From: an uncultured Lachnospiraceae bacterium
GTDB taxonomy: Bacteria; Bacillota; Clostridia; Lachnospirales; Lachnospiraceae
Direction: 5' to 3'
Assembly (NCBI GenBank): GCA_910588285.1
Contig: CAJUQB010000029.1
Span: forward strand, 33,719-49,541
DNA: 15,823 bases
Shown here: positions 5,601-13,208 of the stretch, piece by piece
Layout of the letters: every line of letters starts with the position of its first letter
Position numbering within the stretch: position 1 is the first letter of the stretch
The notes under the pieces: model-generated
The model's input: the letters and a program-made list of their open reading frames with translations, nothing else
Told to the model about the DNA's origin: nothing
Databases searched by the model: none
Position numbers and translations under genes: made by a program

Positions 5601-7742
5601 ATGGATATTATTGCAACATTGGCAGATGAATTGAAGATCAGAAAGGGACAGGCAGAGGCTGCCGTAAAATTAATCGATGAGGGGAATACCATTCCCTTTA
5701 TTTCTCGTTACCGGAAGGAGGCCACCGGGTCCTTGAATGACGAGGTGCTGCGGAACCTGTATGAGCGGCTGAACTATCTGCGGAACCTGGAGGAGCGCAA
5801 GGAGCAGGTGCTCTCCAGCATTGAGGAGCAGGGCAAGCTGACCAGTGAGCTAAAAGGGCAGATTCTGGCAGCAGAGACGCTGGTGTCTGTGGAGGATCTG
5901 TACCGTCCCTATCGTCCCAAGCGCCGCACCAGGGCCACCATTGCCAAGGAGAAGGGACTGCAGCCCCTGGCGGAGCTCATTTGGCTGCAGCAGGTGGACA
6001 AGCCCCTGGAGCAGGAGGCAGAGCCGTATTTGAATGAGGAAAAGGAAGTACATACCGTGGAGGAGGCCCTTGCCGGAGCCAAGGATATTCTGGCTGAAAG
6101 CATCTCAGATGAGGCGGTATACCGCAAATACATCCGGGAAACCACCATGCGGCTGGGCAGGATTCTGTCAGCGGCCAAGGAGCCGGACAAGGAATCCGTA
6201 TATGAGATGTACTATGAATTTGAGGAGGGGATCGCCAAGCTGGCCGGGCACCGGATCCTGGCCCTGAACCGGGGCGAGGCGGAGAAGGTGCTGACCGTCA
6301 AGGTGGAGGCTCCGGTGGACCAGCTGCTGCAATATCTGGAGAAAAAGGTGATCCTTCGGGACAATCCCCATACCACCCCCCTGCTGCGGGAGGTGGTGGA
6401 GGACAGCTACAAGCGTCTCATTGCCCCGGCCATTGAGCGGGAGATCCGCAATGAGCTGACAGAGCGGGCGGAAGAAGGAGCCATGAAGGTATTCGGCAAG
6501 AACTTAGAGCAGCTTCTGATGCAGCCCCCCATTGCCAACCGGGTGGTCCTGGGCTGGGATCCGGCCTTCCGCACCGGCTGCAAGCTGGCAGTGGTGGATG
6601 CCACCGGCAAGGTGCTGGACACCACGGTGATCTATCCCACTGCGCCCCAGAACAAGGTGGCAGAGTCCAAGGCCGTGCTGAAGCGGCTGATTCAGAAGTA
6701 TGATATTTCCCTGATTTCCGTGGGCAATGGGACTGCCTCCCGGGAGTCGGAAATGGTGATTGTGGAGCTGCTAAAGGAGATACCGCGGCCCATACAGTAT
6801 GTGATTGTCAATGAGGCGGGGGCTTCCGTATATTCGGCCAGCAAGCTTGCCACAGAGGAATTCCCCAATTTTGACGTGGGTCAGCGAAGCGCAGCCTCCA
6901 TTGCAAGGCGGCTGCAGGATCCCCTGGCGGAGCTGGTGAAGATTGACCCCAAATCCATTGGGGTGGGACAGTATCAGCATGATATGAACCAGAAGAAGCT
7001 CAGCGAGACCTTGGGGGGCGTGGTGGAGGATTGTGTGAACAAGGTGGGCGTAGACCTGAATACGGCCTCTGCCTCCCTGCTGGAATATATTTCCGGAATC
7101 AGCAAGGTCATTGCCAGGAACATTGTGGCCTACCGGGAGGAAAACGGCCGCTTCCTTACCAGGGCACAGCTCCTGAAGGTTGCCAAGCTGGGGCCCAAGG
7201 CCTATGAGCAGTGCGCGGGATTTATGCGGATCCTGGACGGAAAGAACCCCTTAGATGCCACCAGCGTCCATCCGGAGAGCTATGAGGCTACCAAAAAGCT
7301 GCTGGCCCGGCTGGGCTATGCGCCGGAGGATATCCGGGGCGGGAAGCTTGCAGGGATCGCAGGGAAGATTTTGGATTACAAGAAGCTGGCAGCAGAGCTG
7401 GGAATCGGTGAGATTACACTGAGGGATATCGCAAAGGAGCTGGAGAAGCCGGCCCGGGATCCAAGAGACGAGATGCCCCGGCCTATTCTGCGGACAGACG
7501 TCCTGGAGATGAAGGATCTGACACCGGGGATGATCCTCAAGGGAACGGTGCGCAATGTCATTGATTTCGGCGCCTTTGTGGACATTGGCGTCCATCAGGA
7601 CGGGCTGGTGCATATTTCCCAGATCTGCGAGAAATATATTAAGCATCCCCTGGAGGCTGTCAGCGTAGGCGATGTTGTGGAAGTGAAGGTTATGAGCGTA
7701 GATCTGAAGAAAAAGCGGATTCAGCTGACCATGCGGCTGTAG
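5601..7742 (+). CDS. tex: Tex family RNA-binding transcription accessory protein
   Basis: The 713-residue protein has the full Tex order: an N-terminal helical region with NTIPFISRYRKEATGSLND; an RNase H-like (YqgF-type) domain from about residue 313 (VVLGWDPAFRTGCKLAVVD); helix-hairpin-helix repeats at about 487-560 (LNTASASLLEYISGIS, ENGRFLTRAQLLKV); and a C-terminal S1 RNA-binding domain at 640-713 (GTVRNVIDFGAFVDIGVHQDG). Tex binds nucleic acids and is linked to transcription and RNA quality control; its exact biochemical role is not firmly settled. The ATG at 5601 was chosen over in-frame starts at 5532 and 5583 because the conserved N-terminus starts at MDIIATLADEL, GAGGAAG lies just upstream, and the predicted promoter -10 ends at 5560. 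It appears to be a single-gene unit, although no terminator hairpin is visible in 7743-7815. Confidence 0.95.
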   Translation: MDIIATLADELKIRKGQAEAAVKLIDEGNTIPFISRYRKEATGSLNDEVLRNLYERLNYLRNLEERKEQVLSSIEEQGKLTSELKGQILAAETLVSVEDLYRPYRPKRRTRATIAKEKGLQPLAELIWLQQVDKPLEQEAEPYLNEEKEVHTVEEALAGAKDILAESISDEAVYRKYIRETTMRLGRILSAAKEPDKESVYEMYYEFEEGIAKLAGHRILALNRGEAEKVLTVKVEAPVDQLLQYLEKKVILRDNPHTTPLLREVVEDSYKRLIAPAIEREIRNELTERAEEGAMKVFGKNLEQLLMQPPIANRVVLGWDPAFRTGCKLAVVDATGKVLDTTVIYPTAPQNKVAESKAVLKRLIQKYDISLISVGNGTASRESEMVIVELLKEIPRPIQYVIVNEAGASVYSASKLATEEFPNFDVGQRSAASIARRLQDPLAELVKIDPKSIGVGQYQHDMNQKKLSETLGGVVEDCVNKVGVDLNTASASLLEYISGISKVIARNIVAYREENGRFLTRAQLLKVAKLGPKAYEQCAGFMRILDGKNPLDATSVHPESYEATKKLLARLGYAPEDIRGGKLAGIAGKILDYKKLAAELGIGEITLRDIAKELEKPARDPRDEMPRPILRTDVLEMKDLTPGMILKGTVRNVIDFGAFVDIGVHQDGLVHISQICEKYIKHPLEAVSVGDVVEVKVMSVDLKKKRIQLTMRL

Positions 7743-7756
7743 GCAGCCAAAAGGGA

Positions 7757-7785
7757 TTGACAGTCGGCAAGGGAAACTATATCAT
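7757..7785 (+). promoter_or_regulatory. Sigma-A promoter of the five-gene operon 7816-12990
   Basis: A perfect TTGACA (7757-7762) is followed after 17 bases by TATCAT (7780-7785). The transcript would start near 7792, about 24 bases before the first ATG. No other promoter of similar quality was noticed before the terminator at 12994-13032, so the five genes are probably co-transcribed. Confidence 0.7.
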
Positions 7786-7815
7786 AGGGATAGAATAAGC
7801 AATTGGAGCGGATAT

Positions 7816-9063
7816 ATGAATAAAATGGAACTGATCGCCCCCTGTCATTTTGGGCTGGAAGCAGTGTTAAAAAAGGAAATATATGATTTGGGCTATGAGA
7901 TTCTGAAGGTGGAGGATGGCAGAGTCACCTTTGAGGGAGATGCGGAAGCAGTCTGCCGGGCCAACGTGTTTTTGCGGACAGCGGAGCGGATCCTTCTGAA
8001 GGCCGGGGAATTCCGTGCAGAGACCTTTGATGAATTGTTTGAGGGAATCCGCGCCATTCCGTGGGAGGACTATATTCCCAGGGACGGCAGGTTCTGGGTG
8101 GCCAAGGCCTCCTCGGTGAAGAGCAAACTGTTCAGCCCTTCCGACATCCAGTCGATTGTCAAGAAGGCCATGGTGGAGCGGATGAAGCAGCGCTATCATG
8201 TGGACTGGTTTGAGGAGGACGGGGCGGCCTATCCGCTGCGGATTTTTCTGCTGAAGGATCAGGTGACAGTGGCTTTGGACACCAGCGGCGATTCCCTGCA
8301 CAAGCGGGGATACCGTACCATGACCAGCAAAGCGCCCATCACAGAGACCCTGGCTGCGGCCCTGATCCTGCTGACGCCCTGGAGGCAGGATCGGATCCTG
8401 GTGGATCCCTTCTGCGGAAGCGGCACCTTTCCCATTGAGGCGGCGATGATGGCAGCCAATATCGCACCGGGGATGAACCGCGCTTTTACGGCGGAGCAAT
8501 GGGCGAATCTGATTCCCAGGAAGCTCTGGTACGATACCGTGGAGGAGGCCGGCCAGCTGATTGACCTTACGGCGGGAGCGGATATCCAGGGCTATGACAT
8601 TGACCGGGAGGTAGTGAAGGCGGCCAGGGAGAATGCCAGGCGGGCCGGGGTGGAGGAGATGATTCATTTTCAGGCCAGGCCGGTGGCGGAGCTGAACCAT
8701 CCCAAAAAGTACGGCTTTGTGATTACCAATCCCCCCTATGGGGAGCGCCTGGAGGACAAGGCGGTTCTGCCGGAGCTGTACAGCCAGATCGGGGAGGCCT
8801 ATGGACGCCTGGACAGCTGGTCTATGTACCTGATCACAAGCTATGAGGATGCGGAGCGCTATATTGGACGCAGGGCAGATAAGAACCGCAAGATCTACAA
8901 CGGGATGCTGAAAACATATTTCTATCAATTTTTAGGCCCCAAGCCCCCCAAGAGGAGCAGGCAGCAGGAAGGAACAGATAAGAATGCGGCAATGGCAGCA
9001 GACAGGGATGCGGCAATGGCAGGCAGAAGAGGTACAGGCAGCAATGGAACAGACAAGGAGTAA
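7816..9063 (+). CDS. THUMP-domain class I SAM-dependent RNA methyltransferase (RlmL N-domain/YpsC-like)
   Basis: The N-terminal half (about residues 1-160) is a ferredoxin-like plus THUMP RNA-binding module (PCHFGLEAVLKKEIYDLGYE). The C-terminal half is a Rossmann methyltransferase with DPFCGSGTFPIEAA (197-210) for SAM binding and NPPYGERL (305-312), the N6/N2-methyltransferase motif. This matches COG0116, whose E. coli member RlmL methylates the N2 of a guanine in 23S rRNA; that target is inferred by family. After about residue 375 the conserved part ends and a 40-residue hydrophilic tail follows, built partly from repeats (NAAMAADRDAAMAG; GTDKN/GTDKE), which is unusual for the family. GGAGCGGATAT lies before the ATG. 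The stop is 2 bases before the next gene's GTG, indicating tight coupling. Confidence 0.9.
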   Translation: MNKMELIAPCHFGLEAVLKKEIYDLGYEILKVEDGRVTFEGDAEAVCRANVFLRTAERILLKAGEFRAETFDELFEGIRAIPWEDYIPRDGRFWVAKASSVKSKLFSPSDIQSIVKKAMVERMKQRYHVDWFEEDGAAYPLRIFLLKDQVTVALDTSGDSLHKRGYRTMTSKAPITETLAAALILLTPWRQDRILVDPFCGSGTFPIEAAMMAANIAPGMNRAFTAEQWANLIPRKLWYDTVEEAGQLIDLTAGADIQGYDIDREVVKAARENARRAGVEEMIHFQARPVAELNHPKKYGFVITNPPYGERLEDKAVLPELYSQIGEAYGRLDSWSMYLITSYEDAERYIGRRADKNRKIYNGMLKTYFYQFLGPKPPKRSRQQEGTDKNAAMAADRDAAMAGRRGTGSNGTDKE

Positions 9064-9065
9064 AT

Positions 9066-10784
9066 GTGCGTGATTCAAAGCGATATGTAGGAATGTTTTT
9101 GCTGCTTTTGGCAGGGTTTTTGCTGAAATTCAGCGGTTTGATTAGCGTGAACCGGCAGATCGGCACCTTCCGGGGGGCCAATCTCCAGAGAGATATCTGG
9201 AATCCGCTGATTGCGGAGAGTGTCAATGAGAGGGAGATTTCCGTGCTGGTGGACAGCAGGGAGATTAACAGCCGCAGGCTGCGGATGTTTATGGACAAGA
9301 ACCTGGAGCTTATGCTTCCGGTGTCCGCTCTGCGGGATTTCTTTAACTGCAGTGTGCATCTGTATGAAGGAAAACAGCTCCTGATCGAGAAACGAAACGA
9401 CCAGGTGCTGTTTACGCTGGGGGAGCCGGAGGTCGTTGTGAATCAGGAGAGCAGGGCCAACCCATCGGCTATGATATACCAGGACGGAGAATACTTTGTG
9501 CCGGCAGATGTCCTGGCGGAGGCTCTTGATTTTTCCTACAGCTGGGATGTGGAAAAAAATCAGGCGGTTGCAGTGAACAATGAGGCAGGAGAGAGCATTC
9601 TGCCCACTGCCTATGACCTGCGGCAAAGGCAGCGGGTGCCCCGGGTGAAGGATCAGGGAAGATATGGAACCTGCTGGGCCTTTGCCGCGCTGTCAGCTAT
9701 GGAATCCCAGCTGCTGCCGGAGGAGCAGCAGGAATTTGCGCCGGATCATATGGTGTGGCGCAACAGCTATGCCCTGGAGGAAGAGGAGGGCGGCATTTAT
9801 ACCATGGGAATGGCATATCTGACTGCCTGGCAGGGCCCGGTTTTGGAGCGGGACGATCCCTATGGGGACGGGGAATCCCCCGAGGGCCTGTCCCCGGTGA
9901 AGCATGTGCAGGAGATCCAGCTGATTGAGCGGAAGGATTTTGATGAGATCAAGGAGGCGGTATTCAAGTACGGCGGGGTGCAGACCTCCATTTACAGCGA
10001 CCTAAGCAGCAGTCAGACAGAGTCTCCCTACTACAACAGAGAGACAGGCGGATATTGCTATATCGGCACGGAAACCTCCAACCATATGGTGTTGATCATC
10101 GGCTGGGCCGACAATTATTCCAAGGACAATTTCAAGATGGAGCTGGAGGGGGACGGAGCCTTTATCTGCCAGAACAGCTGGGGAGAGGGCTTTGGCAAAA
10201 AGGGCATCTTTTATGTGTCCTACTATGATGTGAATATCGGAAGCCATAATCTGGTGTATTCCGGAATTGAGGAGCCGGATAATTATGACAATATTTACCA
10301 GTCCGACCTCTGCGGCTGGGTAGGGCAGATTGGATATTCCAGGGAGGATATCTATGGCGCCAATGTGTATACGGCCAAGTCGGATGAGGTTCTGCGTGCA
10401 GCAGGCTTCTATGTCCTTGGGAAGGATACGGAGTATGAGCTGTATGTGGTTCCGGAGTTTACGGATCCAGAGTCCCTGGAGCCGGAGAACCGCCTGCCGG
10501 CGGCCTCCGGGAAGCTGAACAATCCGGGCTATTACACGATACCCTTTGAGCGGGAATTCCGGCTGGAGAAGGGGCAGCGCTATGCGGTGGTGCTGTATCT
10601 GTCCACACCGGGGGCGGATAAGCCTCTGGCCATTGAATATGCGGCGGACGAATATACCGCCACCGTGGATATCTCCGACGGAGAGAGTTATATCAGCCCG
10701 GGAGGACGCGGAAGATGGGAGCATTTGGAGGAAACTCAGGAAAGTAACCTGTGCCTGAAGGTGTACAGTGACGATCAGAAGTAA
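9066..10784 (+). CDS. Secreted or membrane-anchored papain-like (C1A) cysteine peptidase with copper-amine-oxidase-like N-domain and lectin-like C-domain
   Basis: The 572-residue protein has an N-terminal hydrophobic segment (about residues 8-27, GMFLLLLAGFLLKFSGLISV) acting as signal peptide or anchor. Next is a region resembling the copper amine oxidase N-terminal-like domain common in Clostridia surface proteins (about 57-175). The papain-like domain (about 180-400) has every catalytic element: Q197 of the oxyanion hole, C203 in GTCWAF, H340 in SNHMVLIIGW and N370 in CQNSWGEGFG. The last 165 residues resemble the clostridial lectin-like domain attached to such peptidases. It should cut peptides outside the membrane; substrates are unknown. 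The start is a GTG at 9066, 5 bases after AAGGAG. The ATG at 9064 is out of frame and dies after eight codons. The following amidase gene suggests a role at the cell wall. Confidence 0.88.
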   Translation: MRDSKRYVGMFLLLLAGFLLKFSGLISVNRQIGTFRGANLQRDIWNPLIAESVNEREISVLVDSREINSRRLRMFMDKNLELMLPVSALRDFFNCSVHLYEGKQLLIEKRNDQVLFTLGEPEVVVNQESRANPSAMIYQDGEYFVPADVLAEALDFSYSWDVEKNQAVAVNNEAGESILPTAYDLRQRQRVPRVKDQGRYGTCWAFAALSAMESQLLPEEQQEFAPDHMVWRNSYALEEEEGGIYTMGMAYLTAWQGPVLERDDPYGDGESPEGLSPVKHVQEIQLIERKDFDEIKEAVFKYGGVQTSIYSDLSSSQTESPYYNRETGGYCYIGTETSNHMVLIIGWADNYSKDNFKMELEGDGAFICQNSWGEGFGKKGIFYVSYYDVNIGSHNLVYSGIEEPDNYDNIYQSDLCGWVGQIGYSREDIYGANVYTAKSDEVLRAAGFYVLGKDTEYELYVVPEFTDPESLEPENRLPAASGKLNNPGYYTIPFEREFRLEKGQRYAVVLYLSTPGADKPLAIEYAADEYTATVDISDGESYISPGGRGRWEHLEETQESNLCLKVYSDDQK

Positions 10785-10794
10785 GAGGAGGAAT

Positions 10795-11835
10795 ATGGAA
10801 GCAAAAATAAAAGAATTGTCCGCTCTTGCCATGGCTGTACTGGTCCTGATGGTGGCGGCTGCAATTCTGCAGTATTATGGCGCCAATGCCCAGGTGCCTG
10901 AGAAGAAGCAGGAGAACGGAATGGTCTCCGGCATGGAGCTCCTGGATACAGAGGTATCCCAGGAGGAGCAGGAGCTTCTGGAGCATCAGATGCAGCTGGA
11001 GCTGCCCCAGGGGATCGGTCAGGAACAGATCCGGGTGAAAAGCGATGTGCTGCAGGAGCGGATCTCCATCTATATTCCGGGAATTGACGAGGAATATTAT
11101 TTTGAGCACCCCTTAAGGGGAAACAGCACCCATATCAATGACCTGAAGCTGGGAACCGAGGGCCGGGAGGGCGTGATCGAGATCACCTTAGACAGCGTCT
11201 ACGAGGTGGATGCCAAGGTAGAGGACTCCTGGCTGTATATTGATTTTATCCCGCCGGAGGACCTGTATGAAAAGGTGATTGTCATAGACGCGGGCCATGG
11301 GGGCAGCGAGCCGGGGGCAGTGAAGCAGGGGATATACGAGAAGGATCTGAATCTTGCCATTGTGCTTAAGCTGAAGGAGCTTCTGGATCAGCATCCGGAA
11401 TGGAAGGTATACTATACCAGGACGGAGGATGTCCATGTGAGCCTGTATGACCGGGTAGATTTGGCCAATCTTTCCAATGCTGATATGTTTATCAGTGTAC
11501 ACAACAATTCTACCAGAACCGGGGAAATGACAGACTATAGCGGCACAGAGGTGATGTATGATGAGGATAAGGCCGGCGGAGAGCTGGGGACGGAGCAGCT
11601 GTCCAGAATCCTGCTGGAGGAGACCACAGAGGCCTGCGGAAGCAGGAACCTGGGGCTGGCTCTGGGGCACAGCATCTATATTATCCGCACCAGCGAGGTG
11701 CCGGTGGCGCTGGTGGAGGTGGGATTTATGACAGATCCCGGGGAGCTTGCCAAGCTGAACACGGACGAATACCAACAGAAGGTGGCTCAGGGCATCTATC
11801 AGGGGATTCTGCGGGCTATTGAGGAAGGATTTTAA
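10795..11835 (+). CDS. N-acetylmuramoyl-L-alanine amidase (Amidase_3), membrane-anchored
   Basis: This enzyme cleaves the bond between N-acetylmuramic acid and the stem peptide of peptidoglycan. The 346-residue protein has an N-terminal hydrophobic segment (about residues 7-30), an intermediate region that looks like a degenerate AMIN-type domain (about 80-160), and a zinc amidase domain from about 162. The metal and catalytic residues are present: H168 (DAGHGG), E182 (YEKDLNL), H236 (SVHNN) and E308 (LVEVGFM). The ATG at 10795 is chosen because AGAGGAGG sits 5 bases upstream; an open frame from 10768 overlaps the peptidase gene and lacks such a site. It lies 10 bases after the peptidase stop. 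Anchoring versus secretion cannot be decided by eye. Confidence 0.92.
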   Translation: MEAKIKELSALAMAVLVLMVAAAILQYYGANAQVPEKKQENGMVSGMELLDTEVSQEEQELLEHQMQLELPQGIGQEQIRVKSDVLQERISIYIPGIDEEYYFEHPLRGNSTHINDLKLGTEGREGVIEITLDSVYEVDAKVEDSWLYIDFIPPEDLYEKVIVIDAGHGGSEPGAVKQGIYEKDLNLAIVLKLKELLDQHPEWKVYYTRTEDVHVSLYDRVDLANLSNADMFISVHNNSTRTGEMTDYSGTEVMYDEDKAGGELGTEQLSRILLEETTEACGSRNLGLALGHSIYIIRTSEVPVALVEVGFMTDPGELAKLNTDEYQQKVAQGIYQGILRAIEEGF

Positions 11836-11837
11836 AC

Positions 11838-11883
11838 GGATAGGAATCAAATGGAGAAGAACCAAATGGAGAGGAACCAAATG
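11838..11883 (+). repeat. Three stacked RBS-start units before rdgB
   Basis: Three units of about 15 bases follow each other: GGATAGGAATCAAATG (ending 11853), GAGAAGAACCAAATG (11854-11868) and GAGAGGAACCAAATG (11869-11883). Each holds a purine-rich SD-like stretch, a CAA and an ATG. All three ATGs (11851, 11866, 11881) are in the rdgB frame, so ribosomes could start at any of them and give N-termini differing by five or ten residues (MEKNQ-MERNQ-M). Confidence 0.8.
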
Positions 11884-12483
11884 AAAAAAATTATTTTTGC
11901 CACAGGAAACAAGGACAAGCTGAAGGAGATCCGGATGATCCTGGGAGATATGGGAGCAGAGATCTGCTCGATGAAGGAGGCAGGGATTGCGCTGGACATT
12001 GTGGAGGACGGAGCCACCTTTGAGGAGAATGCAGTGATTAAGGCAAAGGCAGTATCTGCCGCTGCCGGGCAGGGAGAGATCGTCCTGGCAGATGATTCCG
12101 GCCTGGAAATTGACTACCTGGGCGGAGAGCCCGGGGTGTATTCTGCCCGTTATGCCGGTGAGGATACCCCGTATACCATCAAGAACCAGATGCTTTTGGA
12201 CCGCCTGGCAGGGGTTCCCAAGGAGCAGAGAACCGCGCGGTTTGTGTGCGCCATTGCGGCGGCGCTGCCGGATGGACAGGTGCTTGTCACCAAAGGAACC
12301 ATTGAGGGCTATATTGGCTTTGCACCAGCCGGGGAAAACGGCTTTGGCTATGATCCGATTTTTTACCTGTGGGAGGGCGACTGTACTACGGCACAGCTGC
12401 CCCCGGAGCGCAAAAATGAGCTGAGCCACAGAGGAAAGGCCCTGCGTGCCATGAAGGAGCAGCTGAAGCAGGCAGGGATCTGA
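11881..12483 (+). CDS. rdgB: RdgB/HAM1 family dITP/XTP pyrophosphatase
   Basis: This house-cleaning enzyme hydrolyses dITP, ITP and XTP to the monophosphate and pyrophosphate, keeping deaminated purines out of DNA and RNA. From the ATG at 11881 it has 200 residues, the usual family length. Motifs are TGNKDKLKEI (8-17) for the substrate, DDSGLEID (71-78) with the metal-binding acidic pair, GENGFGYDPIF at about 150-160, and SHRGKAL (182-188) for base recognition. Two further in-frame ATGs at 11851 and 11866 would add MEKNQMERNQ. The family normally begins MKKIIFATGN, so 11881 is taken, with GAGAGGAA upstream. It lies 45 bases after the amidase stop and 30 before the phosphodiesterase gene; rdgB next to a YfcE/MJ0936-type gene is a recurrent bacterial pairing. 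Confidence 0.95.
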   Translation: MKKIIFATGNKDKLKEIRMILGDMGAEICSMKEAGIALDIVEDGATFEENAVIKAKAVSAAAGQGEIVLADDSGLEIDYLGGEPGVYSARYAGEDTPYTIKNQMLLDRLAGVPKEQRTARFVCAIAAALPDGQVLVTKGTIEGYIGFAPAGENGFGYDPIFYLWEGDCTTAQLPPERKNELSHRGKALRAMKEQLKQAGI

Positions 12484-12513
12484 GGGTACAGAGGAGAAGA
12501 GGGATGGAGAGCT

Positions 12514-12990
12514 ATGAAGATTTTAATTGTAAGCGATACCCACAGGAGCCATGAGGAGCTGGCGCAGGCTCTGAAGCTGGAGAAGCCGGACCGTCTGATC
12601 CACCTGGGCGACGGGGAGGGCTGTGAGGAGGAGATTGCCAGGATGGCGGGCTGTCCCCTGAACATCATTGCCGGGAACAATGATTTCTTTACCATGCTGG
12701 AGCAGGAGGAGGAGATCATGCTGGGAAAATACAGGGTGCTTCTGACCCATGGCCATTACTATTATGTCAGCACAGGCCATGAGGCTATCAAGCGGGAGGC
12801 CCTTGGGCGGGGCTGCGATATTGTGATGTTCGGCCATATCCATAGACCGCTGCTGGAGCAGGACGGCCAGGTGCTGGTGCTGAATCCCGGCAGTATTGCC
12901 TATCCGCGGCAGCCTGGACACAGGCCCTCCTATCTTGTGATGGAGGTGGATCCGCAGGGGGAAGCAGAATTTGAGATTCGCTATTTGTGA
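12514..12990 (+). CDS. YfcE/MJ0936 family metallophosphodiesterase
   Basis: The 158-residue protein is a compact calcineurin-like metallophosphoesterase with all metal ligands visible: D8 and H10 (SDTH), D33 (LGDGEG), N55 (GNND), H79 (THGH), and H108 and H110 (FGHIH). Relatives hydrolyse phosphodiester model substrates in the presence of divalent metals; the natural substrate is not established for the family. The conserved NPGSIAYPR and a short closing strand complete the fold, so it is full length. The ATG at 12514 follows GGAGAGCT. An ATG at 12504 is out of frame. It is the last gene of the operon, with the terminator hairpin starting a few bases after the stop. Confidence 0.9.
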   Translation: MKILIVSDTHRSHEELAQALKLEKPDRLIHLGDGEGCEEEIARMAGCPLNIIAGNNDFFTMLEQEEEIMLGKYRVLLTHGHYYYVSTGHEAIKREALGRGCDIVMFGHIHRPLLEQDGQVLVLNPGSIAYPRQPGHRPSYLVMEVDPQGEAEFEIRYL

Positions 12991-12993
12991 GCA

Positions 12994-13032
12994 GGGGGGC
13001 TGTCGGTTCATGCCGATGTCAGCCCTCTTTTT
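12994..13032 (+). terminator. Intrinsic terminator of the five-gene operon
   Basis: GGGCTG (12997-13002) pairs with CAGCCC (13020-13025), and TCGG (13003-13006) pairs with CCGA (13013-13016) around a TTCATG loop; a TGT bulge lies on the 3' side. The hairpin is followed by TCTTTTT (13026-13032). It starts just after the phosphodiesterase stop. Its T-run is also the start of the left arm of the large palindrome that follows. Confidence 0.8.
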
Positions 13033-13073
13033 GTGATATAGGAAATTCCTCCGGATTTCCTATATCACAAAAA
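13028..13073. repeat. Large palindrome, 19-base arms
   Basis: TTTTTGTGATATAGGAAAT (13028-13046) is the exact reverse complement of 13055-13073, with an 8-base centre (TCCTCCGG). It overlaps the T-run of the preceding terminator and begins a chain of smaller hairpins reaching 13166. There is no gene in the interval 12991-13208. Confidence 0.9.
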
Positions 13074-13166
13074 GCCCTCCGGGCAGGATGCGCACCTCGC
13101 GGAGGTGAAATTAGCCGTGAACAGCACCGCTCGGGCGCGAAGAATGCGCAGAGCGCATTCTTTTTA
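13074..13166. repeat. Chain of small hairpins ending in a terminator-like stem; possible dispersed palindromic element
   Basis: After the palindrome come GCCC-TCC-GGGC (13074-13084), CACCTC-GCG-GAGGTG (13093-13107) and AAGAATGCGC-AGA-GCGCATTCTT (13140-13162). The last is followed by TTTATA and is a good intrinsic terminator on plus. On minus, the first hairpin is followed by TTTTTG and is also terminator-like. Such compact strings of hairpins between genes resemble REP/MITE-type dispersed elements or a structured RNA. Copies elsewhere cannot be seen from this window. Confidence 0.6.
13140..13166 (+). terminator. Second terminator-like hairpin
   Basis: A perfect 10-bp stem (13140-13149 with 13153-13162) closes an AGA triloop, and the 3' side runs into TTTTT (13161-13165). 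There is no gene directly upstream apart from the palindromic element, so it would act on read-through from the phosphodiesterase operon or end an RNA made from the element itself. Confidence 0.65.
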
Positions 13167-13208
13167 TACGTGATTTGACGACGGGTTATGAGACAGGGAG
13201 AGGTCAGG

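Noticed and set aside
7867..8928. A 353-codon open frame on minus opposite the RNA methyltransferase gene
   Set aside because: It lies wholly inside a gene with clear THUMP and NPPY motifs on plus. Its translation is rich in His, Gln, Leu and Pro with no recognisable domain, as expected from the reverse strand of GC-rich Clostridia genes.
11188..12429. A 413-codon open frame on minus opposite the amidase and rdgB
   Set aside because: It spans two well-supported plus-strand genes and their junction, shows no domain motif, and has the same reverse-strand composition bias.
12504..12513. ATG at 12504 as start of the phosphodiesterase
   Set aside because: It is out of frame with the conserved MKILIVSDTH start at 12514.
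12987..13178. Short plus-strand open frame across the hairpin chain
   Set aside because: It starts inside the end of the phosphodiesterase gene and reads through perfect palindromes and terminators; there is no usable ribosome binding site.
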